From positions 1 through 38,901 of the forward strand of contig NZ_CP075588.1 in assembly GCF_019453995.1 (NCBI RefSeq): 38,901 bases of DNA, read 5' to 3'. Both the position numbers and the translations under genes were made by a program. The notes under the pieces were generated by a model. The model was not told the DNA's origin. It made no database searches and was given only the letters and a program-made list of their open reading frames with translations. The DNA comes from Candidatus Rhabdochlamydia oedothoracis. GTDB taxonomy: Bacteria > Chlamydiota > Chlamydiia > Chlamydiales > Rhabdochlamydiaceae. Of the stretch, positions 1 to 8,215 are shown piece after piece (within the stretch, counting starts at the first letter, position 1; every line of letters begins with the position of its first letter).

Positions 1-263
1 ATATCTACATATATTTTATATTAAAGTATTACAAATAAACAAAACAATAACTGGTTGTAATATTAAATAATGATAAGGGGATTATGAAAATTGAAATGCT
101 TAAAACAAGAAAAATGGATGTCCTTTAATCTTAAGATAAGCGTTCGATAAAACGTCTTAAAAAAAGTATTTTTAGGAGATTTGAGTAATAAATGACTGGT
201 TAGAATAAGCGCTTTACTTAACTCTAAAAGGAGCAAATTTATTTTGCTCTTTTTAGATTTCCC
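1..263. other. AT-rich non-coding leader region
   Basis: No substantial gene is visible. A 14-codon open frame starting with ATG at 84, after an AGGGG motif, ends at once and is probably chance or a gene remnant. A strong hairpin with a T tract at 226-254 closes the region. If the molecule is circular, this joins the non-coding tail after 38749. Confidence 0.5.
226..254 (+). terminator. Rho-independent terminator
   Basis: The arms AAAAGGAGCAAA and TTTGCTCTTTTT form a stem of about 12 bp (one G-T pair) around a five-base loop and run into T residues. It faces right, and no clear gene lies upstream in the window. It may end a short transcript, or a gene beyond position 1 if the replicon is circular. 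Confidence 0.7.
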
Positions 264-396
264 TACTTTGATTTCAAATTAAGAATTGCATAACTGGGTT
301 TTTTTGAAAAAACTGCTCTATCTTGCAAGAAGATGTTATCTTTTGTATAAAAATGTTAATATATTCAAACTCTTAATTTGAATGTAAACGGGTATA
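264..396. mobile_element. MITE-like element, copy 1 (about 133 bp)
   Basis: It is bounded by near-perfect terminal inverted repeats: TACTTTGATTTCAAATTAAG at the left, and at the right the reverse complement of TATACCCGTTTACATTCAAA. The interior is AT-rich and has no frame. A second full copy lies at 17548-17686 and lone ends lie at 12511, 19981 and 33588. The right end abuts the stop codon of the porin gene. TA-bounded tips starting TACTAGT suggest mobilisation by an IS630/Tc1-type transposase, which is inference. Confidence 0.75.
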
Positions 397-1434
397 CTAG
401 AAACTTAGAGAAAACCTGACGAAAGGTCCATGTAGAGTAAGGTCTGATCCCTCTGAAGGAGAAGCTAGCGTGCTAAACCAGTTCATACGCATTTGACGCG
501 ACCAAATTTGTGTTTCCCATCCCAAGGTCAACTCTAGTTCAGAACTGCGTGAAGTGCACCACCATTTTGAAAGTGCTATTTGTAATAGCATAGAGGAAAA
601 AAGGCGTAATTTGTGATCTTTTAAAGATATCTGTGTAGAAGATGAAGAACAACCAAGCAAATCTCCATAATCGGTATGCCCTTTAAAAGAACCTAATAAA
701 CAGGAAAATCCACCTCTTGCAAAGAGACTAATCCGATAAGGGAAAACCATCCTAAATTCGGCTCCTAATTCTGGACCGACACCTGATACTCGACTTATCC
801 CTTTTACACTTTGAGGAGGTCTAAGCGAGGTTCTAGGTTTAAAAAATGTGTAATGCACATCAACCTTTTGTTTGATGGTACATCCTTGAACCCCGAAAAA
901 AGGCTCTATGATAAAAGATTTACCGATCATTAACCCTTTTTTGAATAAGACATCGAATATTTGCATTTTCAATTCCCATTTACCAGAAAGATGGGACACT
1001 TGTTGGTTCACTGGAGAAAAATAGGTAGGAGCAACTAAATTCGCAAAAATGTTCCCGGTTGGATCATCAGAGGTAACTCTCGAAGGATCTGCTCGAAAAT
1101 AGGTACAAGAACCACTTAGCAACCAATAGTCATAAGTAGGAATGTTAAGAGTTACTCGAATTCCAGGATTATAGCTGAAATCTTGTTCAATATCATGAGA
1201 CGGTGGTGGAATCAAACGAAAGTTGGTTTCTCCATATTTAAGCGTATCTTCTATTGCTCTAAAGAGTAAGTAATCAACGACTATGTTTTGTTGTGTTTCT
1301 GGGTTTTTTACGAGTAATACATCGCAACACTCTTCTAAATGTCCATGGAACTCCCCTGCATTCGTCATTATAGGAATAGCACACAGATTAAGTATAAAAT
1401 ATTTCAAATGCTTATAGAGAAATAATGACTGCAA
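397..1434 (-). CDS. MOMP-like / Lpg1974-family outer-membrane porin
   Basis: This 345-aa protein is predicted to be a beta-barrel outer-membrane porin of the Legionella Lpg1974/chlamydial MOMP-like type. It begins with a signal peptide (hydrophobic residues 10-26, likely cleavage after TNA). The family-like segment VDYLLFRAIEDTLKYGE follows, then aromatic-rich amphipathic strands, a central FFGVQG segment and a terminal Phe (SLSF) typical of barrels inserted by BamA. The start is TTG with an AAAGGA site eight bases upstream. A later ATG would lose the signal peptide. The gene is divergent from the replication operon, and a MITE abuts its stop. Family membership comes from pattern recognition; substrate specificity cannot be read. 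Confidence 0.75.
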   Translation of the reverse strand: MQSLFLYKHLKYFILNLCAIPIMTNAGEFHGHLEECCDVLLVKNPETQQNIVVDYLLFRAIEDTLKYGETNFRLIPPPSHDIEQDFSYNPGIRVTLNIPTYDYWLLSGSCTYFRADPSRVTSDDPTGNIFANLVAPTYFSPVNQQVSHLSGKWELKMQIFDVLFKKGLMIGKSFIIEPFFGVQGCTIKQKVDVHYTFFKPRTSLRPPQSVKGISRVSGVGPELGAEFRMVFPYRISLFARGGFSCLLGSFKGHTDYGDLLGCSSSSTQISLKDHKLRLFSSMLLQIALSKWWCTSRSSELELTLGWETQIWSRQMRMNWFSTLASPSEGSDLTLHGPFVRFSLSF

Positions 1435-1569
1435 CTTTTTTTCCTTTACGATTCAATATAGTTAGTTTGTTTGCATAAGCTGCTTTATTGACTATTATCG
1501 GTCAAGCATCCACTTGCTAAAGAAAATGGAATTGTATTTGTCATTGAGCACCGTTATATTTATACTTAA

Positions 1570-1664
1570 TAGAAACATATGTATAAAAAAAATACAACAA
1601 TGTATTAAAAAAATCACTTAACACGTTAAATGAACACGTTTGTATACACTTAAGAGAGCAATAA
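1570..1664 (+). promoter_or_regulatory. Candidate control region of the replication operon
   Basis: Two direct copies of AACACGTT lie at 1620-1627 and 1633-1640, a 13 bp period, between the divergent porin and repA-like genes. A TTAACA hexamer overlaps the first copy, and TATACA lies about 19 bp downstream as a possible -10. The repeats could be an operator or initiator-binding site. A weak GAGAG ribosome site precedes the ATG at 1665. Confidence 0.4.
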
Positions 1665-3026
1665 ATGACACGCCAATCCTATTTAATTTTATTGCCACAT
1701 GGAAGAAATTTGCGCCCCTTGCAAGACAAATTTTACGAAATAGGTGGGTTCTATAACGGAATTGGTTACGTGTTTCCTTTTCAAAAAGAACAAACCCTCA
1801 AGCAAATTATTAAACATCTTCCGGATATTAAAATTCGAAAAATCGATTTAGAAGACGATCATACCTTTGATTCTATCCGACAAGCTCACAATGCTTCTTA
1901 TTTTAGAGACAAACTATTCACATTAGATCATAAGATCTTATCCATTATTCATACCTATCAACTCGATGAATTATCAGAGATTAGCGTGGAAAGTTTACAA
2001 CTACCGCCGGAGCAAAAAACGCAGTTTCTAGAGCTTATCCAAGAAAAAGAAAAATTGAAGAGAGCTTTAGAATGGGCTGAGGGTATGGAAAAAACACTAT
2101 CTTCCCAAAAATTGATTTCTTTTCAAATGAAATTCATTAGCGAACAATCCGTTAATTTTCTCTTAAAAGAAGCCCCGAAAATGCCTCGACTAATCAACTA
2201 TATGGAAGGATCATATGTCAAAGCTTTTATTAGAAAAGGAATCGTTGGAATGTTAGTGGGATCAGGCGGTGTTGGAAAAACGCATGCTCTAGCACAACTC
2301 GCTATTTCTATAACGACAGGAATACCCTGGCTTGGAAAATATCCAGTTGAAAAAACAGGCTATGTTTTCATGGGAATGGGAGAAAATTCAGAAGAAGACA
2401 TCCATCGGTTACTCAGGAAGACGGTAAAAAAACTGTTTCGAGAACAGACTTCTTTTTTTGATAAAAACCCTCTTTTAGAAGCCAGTACAAGACTAGCGGT
2501 GGCTTCTTTCAACGGATTAGATTCTTCTTTTATTTACAAAGGAAAGCCGACGCAGGCTTACGAACTATTGTTACAAGAACTAAAAGAAAAAGAACCGAAA
2601 GAGGGATGGTCTTGTATTATTTTAGATCCCATATCCCGATTTTTAGGAGCAGATGCTGAAACAGACAACGCTTCAGCTACGCGATTTATTGCTCTTTTAG
2701 AAAGACTAACACTCGAACTTGAAGGTCATCCAACCGTTTTATTCGGTCACCACATGAGCAAAAACGCTCAGGCAGCTCGAAATACAGACCAGGGAGCGGC
2801 AAGAGGTTCTAGCGCCATTACAGACGGGGTGAGGTGGCAAGCTAATTTAGAAAAGATACGTAAAACGCTTAACTCTGAAGAAGAGGAGTATGAATTGGAT
2901 CAAATTATCCTGCGCTATGTTAAATCTAACTTCACTGCTATTTTACCCTCTTTAAGATTAAAAAAAGATGAAGATGGAATTTTATTTGCTCAAGATCCAA
3001 ACCAATCAATCTTTAAAAAAAGATGA
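1665..3026 (+). CDS. RepA-like AAA_25 plasmid replication ATPase/helicase
   Basis: This 453-aa protein probably serves as the replicative helicase of the plasmid. The C-terminal half (about 190-440) has a RecA-fold ATPase: Walker A GSGGVGKT at 199-206, a GMGENSEED segment at 237-244, Walker B CIILD at 317-321, and the sensor stretch FGHHMSKN at 360-367, as in AAA_25/RSF1010 RepA-type hexameric helicases. The N-terminal 180 residues are an extra region. Residues 10-40 (LPHGRN, GGFYNG, YVFPF) resemble small substrate-binding modules that precede primase or helicase domains. The stop overlaps the next start (ATGA), so the two genes form a translationally coupled operon. It occupies the role of the chlamydial pGP1-D helicase but is a different family. 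Confidence 0.8.
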   Translation: MTRQSYLILLPHGRNLRPLQDKFYEIGGFYNGIGYVFPFQKEQTLKQIIKHLPDIKIRKIDLEDDHTFDSIRQAHNASYFRDKLFTLDHKILSIIHTYQLDELSEISVESLQLPPEQKTQFLELIQEKEKLKRALEWAEGMEKTLSSQKLISFQMKFISEQSVNFLLKEAPKMPRLINYMEGSYVKAFIRKGIVGMLVGSGGVGKTHALAQLAISITTGIPWLGKYPVEKTGYVFMGMGENSEEDIHRLLRKTVKKLFREQTSFFDKNPLLEASTRLAVASFNGLDSSFIYKGKPTQAYELLLQELKEKEPKEGWSCIILDPISRFLGADAETDNASATRFIALLERLTLELEGHPTVLFGHHMSKNAQAARNTDQGAARGSSAITDGVRWQANLEKIRKTLNSEEEEYELDQIILRYVKSNFTAILPSLRLKKDEDGILFAQDPNQSIFKKR

Positions 3027-4426
3027 AAGAAAAAACACAACCCTCTAAAGAAGTTGTAATGGACTCTTGTTCTGCGGATAAAGACTTCTTTCCAGAAGAA
3101 GATTGGGGGAATATCAATGCAGAACAAGTCTTGAGTTTCACAACAGAAGATGTAAAAACCCTTCGTCAATTCCCTTTTATTGATCAAGCCCTTGTTGAAG
3201 ATTTTTTTAAAAAATTAAAAAAACCTCAAGAGAGAGATTTAAAATGGAAAGACTTTCTTAAATCAAACCCATCTAAAAAACAAAAAGAAGAATGGTTAGA
3301 GAAAAACGCTAAATGCAAATCTATTGAAGAATCGATTAAAGAGCTTAACTTTCTAAAGTACATCACTGAAAACCGCACACAAATTATTCAATGGTTAGAA
3401 AGCGAAGAAAAAAGTAATACCTTTAAAAAATCAGGTCATCTCGTCGATCAACAGCTCAAATATCTCAAATCTACAGAAGACCCACTACACATCTTTTCAC
3501 TTATTGAAAATATAGAACTGAAAAATAACATCACACAAAATAAAGAAATACAAGAACAAACCATTCAAGTAGGAATTCACCTTACCGCAGCTGAAGACCG
3601 TCTTGTAAACGCTCTTTGTCGATTATTACATGAAAAAAGTCAAATATTCAATCCTAGTCAATCTAATTACTATACGGGGAACTCCTCTTATACGATTGCT
3701 GATTACGGGAAAAAAGAAGAAAAGATACCTAGTTTGATATTAGAGCCTCATGAACTTTATCAAGCTTATTTAGAAAAAGTGGACTTTAGCGGAAAAGAAA
3801 TAAGTAACATAGAGGATATCCTTGAAAAAGCACAAAATGCAAGGCACTTGATTATCTACGAGTGGAGAACGAAAAATAAGACAGGTAGAATCGTAGTAGA
3901 TCGCATAGAACAATATCAACCTTTATTCCTGGTTGATCGTATCTTTTCAAGCATGAGTGAAGAGGAAGCTGATTTAGTCGCACACGGTGATACTGAAGTA
4001 AGAAGAAAGAAGGGGAAGTTTTTAATTAAATTCAATCCTTTATTTATTCATCAAATCGAATCGAAATACGTTTTATATCCTAAAGATATTCACCAACGCA
4101 TGGCCAAAGCAGCGGGTGGAGACCCTAGAAAAGTTACCTCCGCCATGAATTCATTAAGAGATTTTTGTCTAAGAGCTTTAAGCAATAAACAAAAAAAAAT
4201 AGAGCTTAATCAAGACACGCTTCCTCTTCTGTTAAAGCTAGAAAATTACATCAAATCCGGACGTAAAAAAGAAATTCTTAAAAAAGTTACAGATTCTTTT
4301 CAGGTTTGCAAAAACATTGGTCTAATCGACAGATGGGAAGAAAAAGCAGGTACAAATAATCAAACAAAATATGTCATCTATCTCAATCCTGGATTCCTGG
4401 GAAACAATTATACTCAAATATCTTAA
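3023..4426 (+). CDS. Replication-associated protein of unknown family
   Basis: This 467-aa product is translated from an ATG overlapping the preceding stop by 4 bp, which implies coupled synthesis with the RepA-like ATPase. It is highly charged and Lys/Glu-rich. The first half looks helical. Residues 300-460 have alternating helices and strands (FLIKFNPLFI, then a QRMAKAAGGDPRKVTSAM helix pair, ending in TKYVIYLNP) reminiscent of winged-helix plasmid initiators. No catalytic motif is visible. Operon context makes a DNA-binding initiator or helicase loader the best guess. I do not recognise a named family. Confidence 0.65.
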   Translation: MKEKTQPSKEVVMDSCSADKDFFPEEDWGNINAEQVLSFTTEDVKTLRQFPFIDQALVEDFFKKLKKPQERDLKWKDFLKSNPSKKQKEEWLEKNAKCKSIEESIKELNFLKYITENRTQIIQWLESEEKSNTFKKSGHLVDQQLKYLKSTEDPLHIFSLIENIELKNNITQNKEIQEQTIQVGIHLTAAEDRLVNALCRLLHEKSQIFNPSQSNYYTGNSSYTIADYGKKEEKIPSLILEPHELYQAYLEKVDFSGKEISNIEDILEKAQNARHLIIYEWRTKNKTGRIVVDRIEQYQPLFLVDRIFSSMSEEEADLVAHGDTEVRRKKGKFLIKFNPLFIHQIESKYVLYPKDIHQRMAKAAGGDPRKVTSAMNSLRDFCLRALSNKQKKIELNQDTLPLLLKLENYIKSGRKKEILKKVTDSFQVCKNIGLIDRWEEKAGTNNQTKYVIYLNPGFLGNNYTQIS

Positions 4427-4546
4427 GAAATAAGATTTACAGGTTGGGAAATACATAGATTTTTTCCAAATACTTAATTATAATCGCATCCATGTGTCGT
4501 TTAGAGAGCATTCTTATTAAAAAACAAATTTTTATAAATTCTTAAT

Positions 4547-4624
4547 TTCAAACAGGGAAATTATCAAGCTGCGGTTAGAAGCTTTCAAGAAGCAGAGAAA
4601 ACAGGTACTGATCCCAAACAATAA
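4547..4624 (+). pseudogene. C-terminal remnant of a TPR-like protein
   Basis: A short frame reads FKQGNYQAAVRSFQEAEKTG and ends at a TAA at 4622-4624. The G-Y-A-A-F-A spacing is that of a tetratricopeptide helix pair. There is no start codon and an upstream stop, so this is a decayed 3' end. The rest of the gap after the replication operon holds nothing else recognisable. Confidence 0.4.
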
Positions 4625-4638
4625 AACCCATTTGTGTA

Positions 4639-4788
4639 TTATCCAGTTGGTCTCAATAATCTTGGCAATTTAGCAACTGCCGTTAAGAACTCACGAGAAT
4701 CTTCGATTTCTTCGTCTGAAATTTCCTCTATATTTAATAAAGCCGTCCCTATTTCGCTATCGATTCGATTTCTTTCTCTTTGAGTCAT
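4639..4788 (-). CDS. Small acidic protein, last gene of a four-gene operon
   Basis: This 49-aa frame begins MTQRERNRIDSEIG and ends LPRLLRPTG. Its ATG overlaps the TGA of the preceding gene (ATGA), indicating translational coupling. It is predicted helical and rich in Glu and Ile, with no transmembrane segment or known motif. It is the last gene of the leftward operon that starts at 5824. No function can be assigned. Confidence 0.55.
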   Translation of the reverse strand: MTQRERNRIDSEIGTALLNIEEISDEEIEDSREFLTAVAKLPRLLRPTG

Positions 4789-5030
4789 CGAGTAGAGACA
4801 GCTGCTCCTTTAGCAGCCCCTACCAGCTGACCTTTATAGGCTGCATCAGCAACTCTAGCCGATACTTCTGCTCTTTGTGGAGAGTTGTACTGATAATTTT
4901 CAAAATTGAGGTTCTCTATTTCTTCTCGTTCTTTATCTGTTAACGCAAGACAAGTATCTCCAATGAGTAAATCTTGTTGGTCTGTTCGCACTCCTTCGGG
5001 AAGGCAAGTTCTTATTGTTTGTAAAATCAT
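4785..5030 (-). CDS. Small hypothetical protein (81 aa)
   Basis: The ATG is preceded by AAGGAG at a workable distance, which supports a genuine start. The protein starts MILQTIRTCLPEGVRTDQQD, has a central acidic helix (TDKEREEIENL) and ends in an Ala/Gly-rich stretch, AAYKGQLVGAAKGAAVSTR, that may contact a membrane weakly. It overlaps the next small gene by 4 bp. No family is recognised. The operon of four tiny genes could encode plasmid maintenance or secreted factors, but nothing in the sequence decides this. Confidence 0.6.
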   Translation of the reverse strand: MILQTIRTCLPEGVRTDQQDLLIGDTCLALTDKEREEIENLNFENYQYNSPQRAEVSARVADAAYKGQLVGAAKGAAVSTR

Positions 5031-5077
5031 TTAAACTAAGCTCCTTTAAGATCGATATTTTTTAAAAAAATAGATGG

Positions 5078-5611
5078 CTATCGCTGTGATGACAAATATT
5101 GATACATAGCGTGGCATAAAAAAAAACAGCTAGCAGCCGTAGCAACAGCAGCAGAAACTTCGTATTTATCTCGCTTCCCAAAAATCTTTTCGACTTTTTC
5201 TGATGGAGTCAACTTATCCCACTCCTTTCTATGTTGAGCAAGCGCAGCTTTGTTGTGGCCATTGATGATCCAAAGATCAATATGTCTTGTGTCTAGATAT
5301 TTTGGTTCTTTTCGATACAGATCGTGGAGCTCTTGTTTGCAGAAAGAAAGGACGAGCCACTCTTCCTCATTTTCTTGTTCGTTTTGGGGATTGTATCTCC
5401 GATCTGCATATTCCTTGGCTTTGGCTTTGCGAAATTCAGGATCGCTGTAGAGCTCTATATATTTTTTCTCTAGTCGAGTTCCCCAGCTCATTAAATCCCA
5501 TTCTGAATAACCCAAAACCTCTTGCTTGATTTCTGCAAAAGGCCTGGGCTTATCTGCAAAAACTATTCTCTTTGTTCGCTCATAATCTGCATCTGCAAAC
5601 TCTCTTGGCAT
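5078..5611 (-). CDS. Hypothetical protein with C-terminal hydrophobic anchor (177 aa)
   Basis: A charged, helix-rich body (residues 1-148, many Lys, Glu, Tyr and Trp) is followed by a single hydrophobic segment near the C terminus (AAVATAASCFFLCHAMYQYL, about 153-172). That topology fits a tail-anchored membrane protein. It lies second in the leftward operon, 27 bp after the 61-aa gene and 47 bp before the 81-aa gene. The ribosome site is weak. Tail anchors occur in chlamydial inclusion or effector proteins, but no Inc bilobed hairpin is present, so that link is only a possibility. Confidence 0.6.
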   Translation of the reverse strand: MPREFADADYERTKRIVFADKPRPFAEIKQEVLGYSEWDLMSWGTRLEKKYIELYSDPEFRKAKAKEYADRRYNPQNEQENEEEWLVLSFCKQELHDLYRKEPKYLDTRHIDLWIINGHNKAALAQHRKEWDKLTPSEKVEKIFGKRDKYEVSAAVATAASCFFLCHAMYQYLSSQR

Positions 5612-5638
5612 ATTGAGCGGTAGGTTAATCCAGGCGGA

Positions 5639-5824
5639 TTAGAATCGATAACCCATGCGATCAGCTATTGCACACATACGCTCTTTTAGGGGGACAGGTT
5701 GACTTGAAGACTCCACTTGATCTTCTTCATTCCCTCCGTTAGGGGGGACTACTTGCCCTTCTTCAAAATCTATCTCGGGATAGAAAGAAAAACTTGTAGA
5801 TGGTGTGGCGGGGGAAATACTCAT
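5639..5824 (-). CDS. Small hypothetical protein (61 aa), first gene of operon
   Basis: The frame starts after GAGG eight bases upstream of its ATG. The N-terminal half is Ser/Thr/Pro-rich and unstructured (MSISPATPSTSFSFYPEID), the kind of N terminus type III secretion tolerates, and the C-terminal half (LKERMCAIADRMGYRF) is helical. It has no signal peptide or membrane segment. As the first gene of four it would carry the operon promoter in the 5825-5950 gap. Function unknown. Confidence 0.5.
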   Translation of the reverse strand: MSISPATPSTSFSFYPEIDFEEGQVVPPNGGNEEDQVESSSQPVPLKERMCAIADRMGYRF

Positions 5825-5954
5825 AAAGGTCCTCTTAAGCGTGAAATAAAAAATCCTGTAGTAAAGATGCAGGTTGCTATTGTTTTTCGAGGAATGATAA
5901 AAAAAGCATCAAGTTAAAGTAAAGATTTTTCTGTCATAGATTTCTCAAAGGAAC

Positions 5955-6336
5955 GAAATTCAGCGACTGTGGGCCATGTACTGTATACGAAGATAGAGGA
6001 AATATTACTTATGTACTTCGTGAATACGATCCTCAATGGAAGGATTCATTCATTCTTCATCTATTATGATGCATTTTTTGAAATTACCAGACCCAAGAAA
6101 GACGCGCAATCAACTATGATAGCCTTCATGATATTATCAGCACATCTATGCATCATGTCGTAAAGATTATTTATTAGATCTGGTAGGTGCAAAGGAAATT
6201 CTTCATGCGTAAGCCCTGCCTGATGAAAAGGGATAGATACAGTTTTATGCTAAAGATGGCTTATCAGGAGGCGTAAGAGTAAGTTTAGGAGAAAGCCTTA
6301 CTTTCTCTTTAGATTTAGAAAGTCTTTTCAAGTTTG
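5955..6336 (+). pseudogene. Decayed protein gene cut by IS30
   Basis: Several consecutive open stretches in shifting frames look like one degraded gene: GTKFSDCGPCTVYEDRGNIT near 5955, RKDYLLDLVGAKEILHA near 6160, and FYAKDGLSGGVRVSLGESLT near 6245. The last runs straight into the left end of IS30-A. At least two frameshifts and three stops separate them. The parent is not identified; the final strand pattern would fit a beta-rich or outer-membrane protein. The remainder of 5825-6390 holds no gene. Confidence 0.45.
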
Positions 6337-6616
6337 AAGTGCACAGAAGAATTAAAAAAAGAATAGGCAGGCGATGAAAGAATCTCTATTGTGATTTTTA
6401 ACAATCAAACACAAGGAGAGACCTTGCCTAAAGGCTACCATCACCTAACCTATGACCAAAGATGTCAGATTTATATTTTAAAAGCTAGAGGAGATACATC
6501 TAGCTCAATAGCAAACATTCTAAAAGTTCATCATAGCACTATTAGTAGGGAACTTAAGAGAAATAAAGGGCAACGAGGATACCGTCATCAGCAAGCTCAA
6601 GAAAAAGCATTTCTTA

Positions 6617-6837
6617 GAGCCTGTTTAAAATCTTTTCAAAAGTAGAGCAATAAAAAGAACCACCATATTCAGGCTTGTATGTAGTTTTCTTTCGCAATTT
6701 TTCCATAGCCTGCAGCATTTTTCTATCCACGCAAAAGAACGCTCTACAACCCATCTTCTAAGGCGGGCCATAATTTACTTCCAAAGGTTTTATGAAAACT
6801 ATCATTATGCCTTACTGAGAAGATTTTAAACAGGCTC
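6617..6837 (-). mobile_element. 221 bp internally deleted IS5-family element, copy A
   Basis: Inverted ends GAGCCTGTTTAAAATCTT flank 221 bp, with a 3 bp TTA target duplication (6614-6616 and 6838-6840). Inside, on the minus strand, is only the last ~48 codons of an IS5-family transposase (RRWVVERSFAWIEKCCRLW), ending near the element tip. It is non-autonomous. An identical-length copy sits at the same IS30 position at 16306-16526, and lone ends lie at 12556, 15330 and 23720. Confidence 0.8.
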
Positions 6838-7109
6838 TTAGAAAAAATTCTCAGCCCAATAAAAAAATGACTCCTCAAATAGTTACCCGTATTGAAGAAA
6901 AAATCAAGTTGCAATGGAGCCCTATACAAATATCCGGATGGCTTAAAAGACATGGTAAAGAACATGTTAGTCATGAGACCATCTATAATCATATCTGGAA
7001 AGATAAACGACAGGGAGGACAGCTTTATAGAGAGCTCCGTCATCGAGGGAAAAAATATAACAAGCAGAGAAAGGGAGCTTCTGGAAGAGGGAACATGCCT
7101 GGTCGTATA

Positions 7110-8215
7110 TAGTGGTTCCGATTCAATCGTATAGAAAAATATTTTGTTTTGTGTTAAGCTATTGAGTATGAAAAAACTGATCCCTAGCCAGAGAGCTGAC
7201 TTAGAACACAAGTTAAAGCATCCAAAAGACTATTCTGAACGGAATAGGCTTTGTGTAATTTTGGGCTATGATGAGGGTATCTCAACAAAAAATCTTGCTA
7301 AAACACTCCGGATAAGCCCTATCACTGTTCAGAAATACCTCAGAGAATATGATTCCGAAAATAAAACTGGAAGTAGCCCTCGAGGCGGTAGCAAATCAAA
7401 ACTTTCACAAGACCAAAAAGAGTCTCTACTAAAACACCTACAGGAAAAGACCTATCTTAAAGTCAAAGGGATCATAGCTTATGTGCATGAGCAATATGGG
7501 ATAAAATATTCCCGAAGTGGCATGACAGATTGGCTCATACAGCACGGATTTGTTTATAAACGTCCTAAAAAGATTCCTGGGAAATTAGATCCTGAAAAAC
7601 AACGAATTTTCATAGAACAATATAGGGCTTTAAAGGAGACCTTAAACCCTGATGAAGAGATCTATTTCATAGATGCTGTGCATCCTGAACATCAGTCCCA
7701 AGCCGTATGTGGATGGATCAAAAAAGGCGTTCAAAAGACTTTGCAGACATCCGGGAAACAATTGCGATTGCATTTTGCTGGAGCTCTTTGCCTGACAGGA
7801 ATGAAGATTTTTACAGAGGAATATAAGACAGTTGATGCCGATGCAATGCTCGATTTTTTCAAGAAGCTAGAAAAACAGACAGAGGCTCGAATTATTCATG
7901 TAATTTTGGATAATGCAAGATCAAACAAAAATAAGAAACTAGAAGAGTTTCTGATGTCTTCTAGGATTAAAGTGCACTATCTCCCTCCTTATTCGCCGAA
8001 TTTGAATCCTATTGAACGCTTGTGGAAGATCTTAAAGGAAAAGAAGGTATACAATCGATATTACGAAACGTCGGTGACTTTTTTTCAGGCAATTAGAGGA
8101 TTCTTCTTAGAAGAGATACCGAAAATAACAGATATTTTGAAATGTAGGATAAACGACAAGTTTCAAGTCGTTGACTTAAATCCCATTAAGCTAGCCGTTT
8201 GAATCGGCACTAGTA
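7110..8215 (+). mobile_element. IS630-family element 1 (1106 bp)
   Basis: Comparing IS30 copies A and B gives the exact borders: the uninterrupted copy reads GGTCGTATAGATATT, and here 1106 bp are inserted with duplication of a TA dinucleotide (7108-7109 and 8216-8217), the hallmark of IS630/Tc1-mariner transposition. The imperfect inverted tips are TAGTGGTTCCGATTCAA and TACTAGTGCCGATTCAA. The transposase frame is intact. Confidence 0.9.
7168..8202 (+). CDS. IS630-family transposase (344 aa)
   Basis: An N-terminal helix-turn-helix (GISTKNLAKTLRISPITVQK) is followed by a linker and an RNase-H-fold DDE domain. The first Asp is in IYFIDAVHPEHQ, the second in VILDNARSNKNK, and the Glu in the signature PPYSPNLNPIERLWKILK. 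Full family length and no disruption make it potentially active. The start was set at the ATG for MKKLIPSQ; an in-frame ATG 24 bases upstream is less likely. It lies inside the IS30 transposase gene in the same orientation. Confidence 0.9.
   Translation: MKKLIPSQRADLEHKLKHPKDYSERNRLCVILGYDEGISTKNLAKTLRISPITVQKYLREYDSENKTGSSPRGGSKSKLSQDQKESLLKHLQEKTYLKVKGIIAYVHEQYGIKYSRSGMTDWLIQHGFVYKRPKKIPGKLDPEKQRIFIEQYRALKETLNPDEEIYFIDAVHPEHQSQAVCGWIKKGVQKTLQTSGKQLRLHFAGALCLTGMKIFTEEYKTVDADAMLDFFKKLEKQTEARIIHVILDNARSNKNKKLEEFLMSSRIKVHYLPPYSPNLNPIERLWKILKEKKVYNRYYETSVTFFQAIRGFFLEEIPKITDILKCRINDKFQVVDLNPIKLAV

Noticed and set aside
6744-7211. Minus-strand 155-aa frame across the IS30/IS630 junction
   Set aside because: It mixes antisense of IS30 with the IS5-derived scrap and matches no family as a whole.
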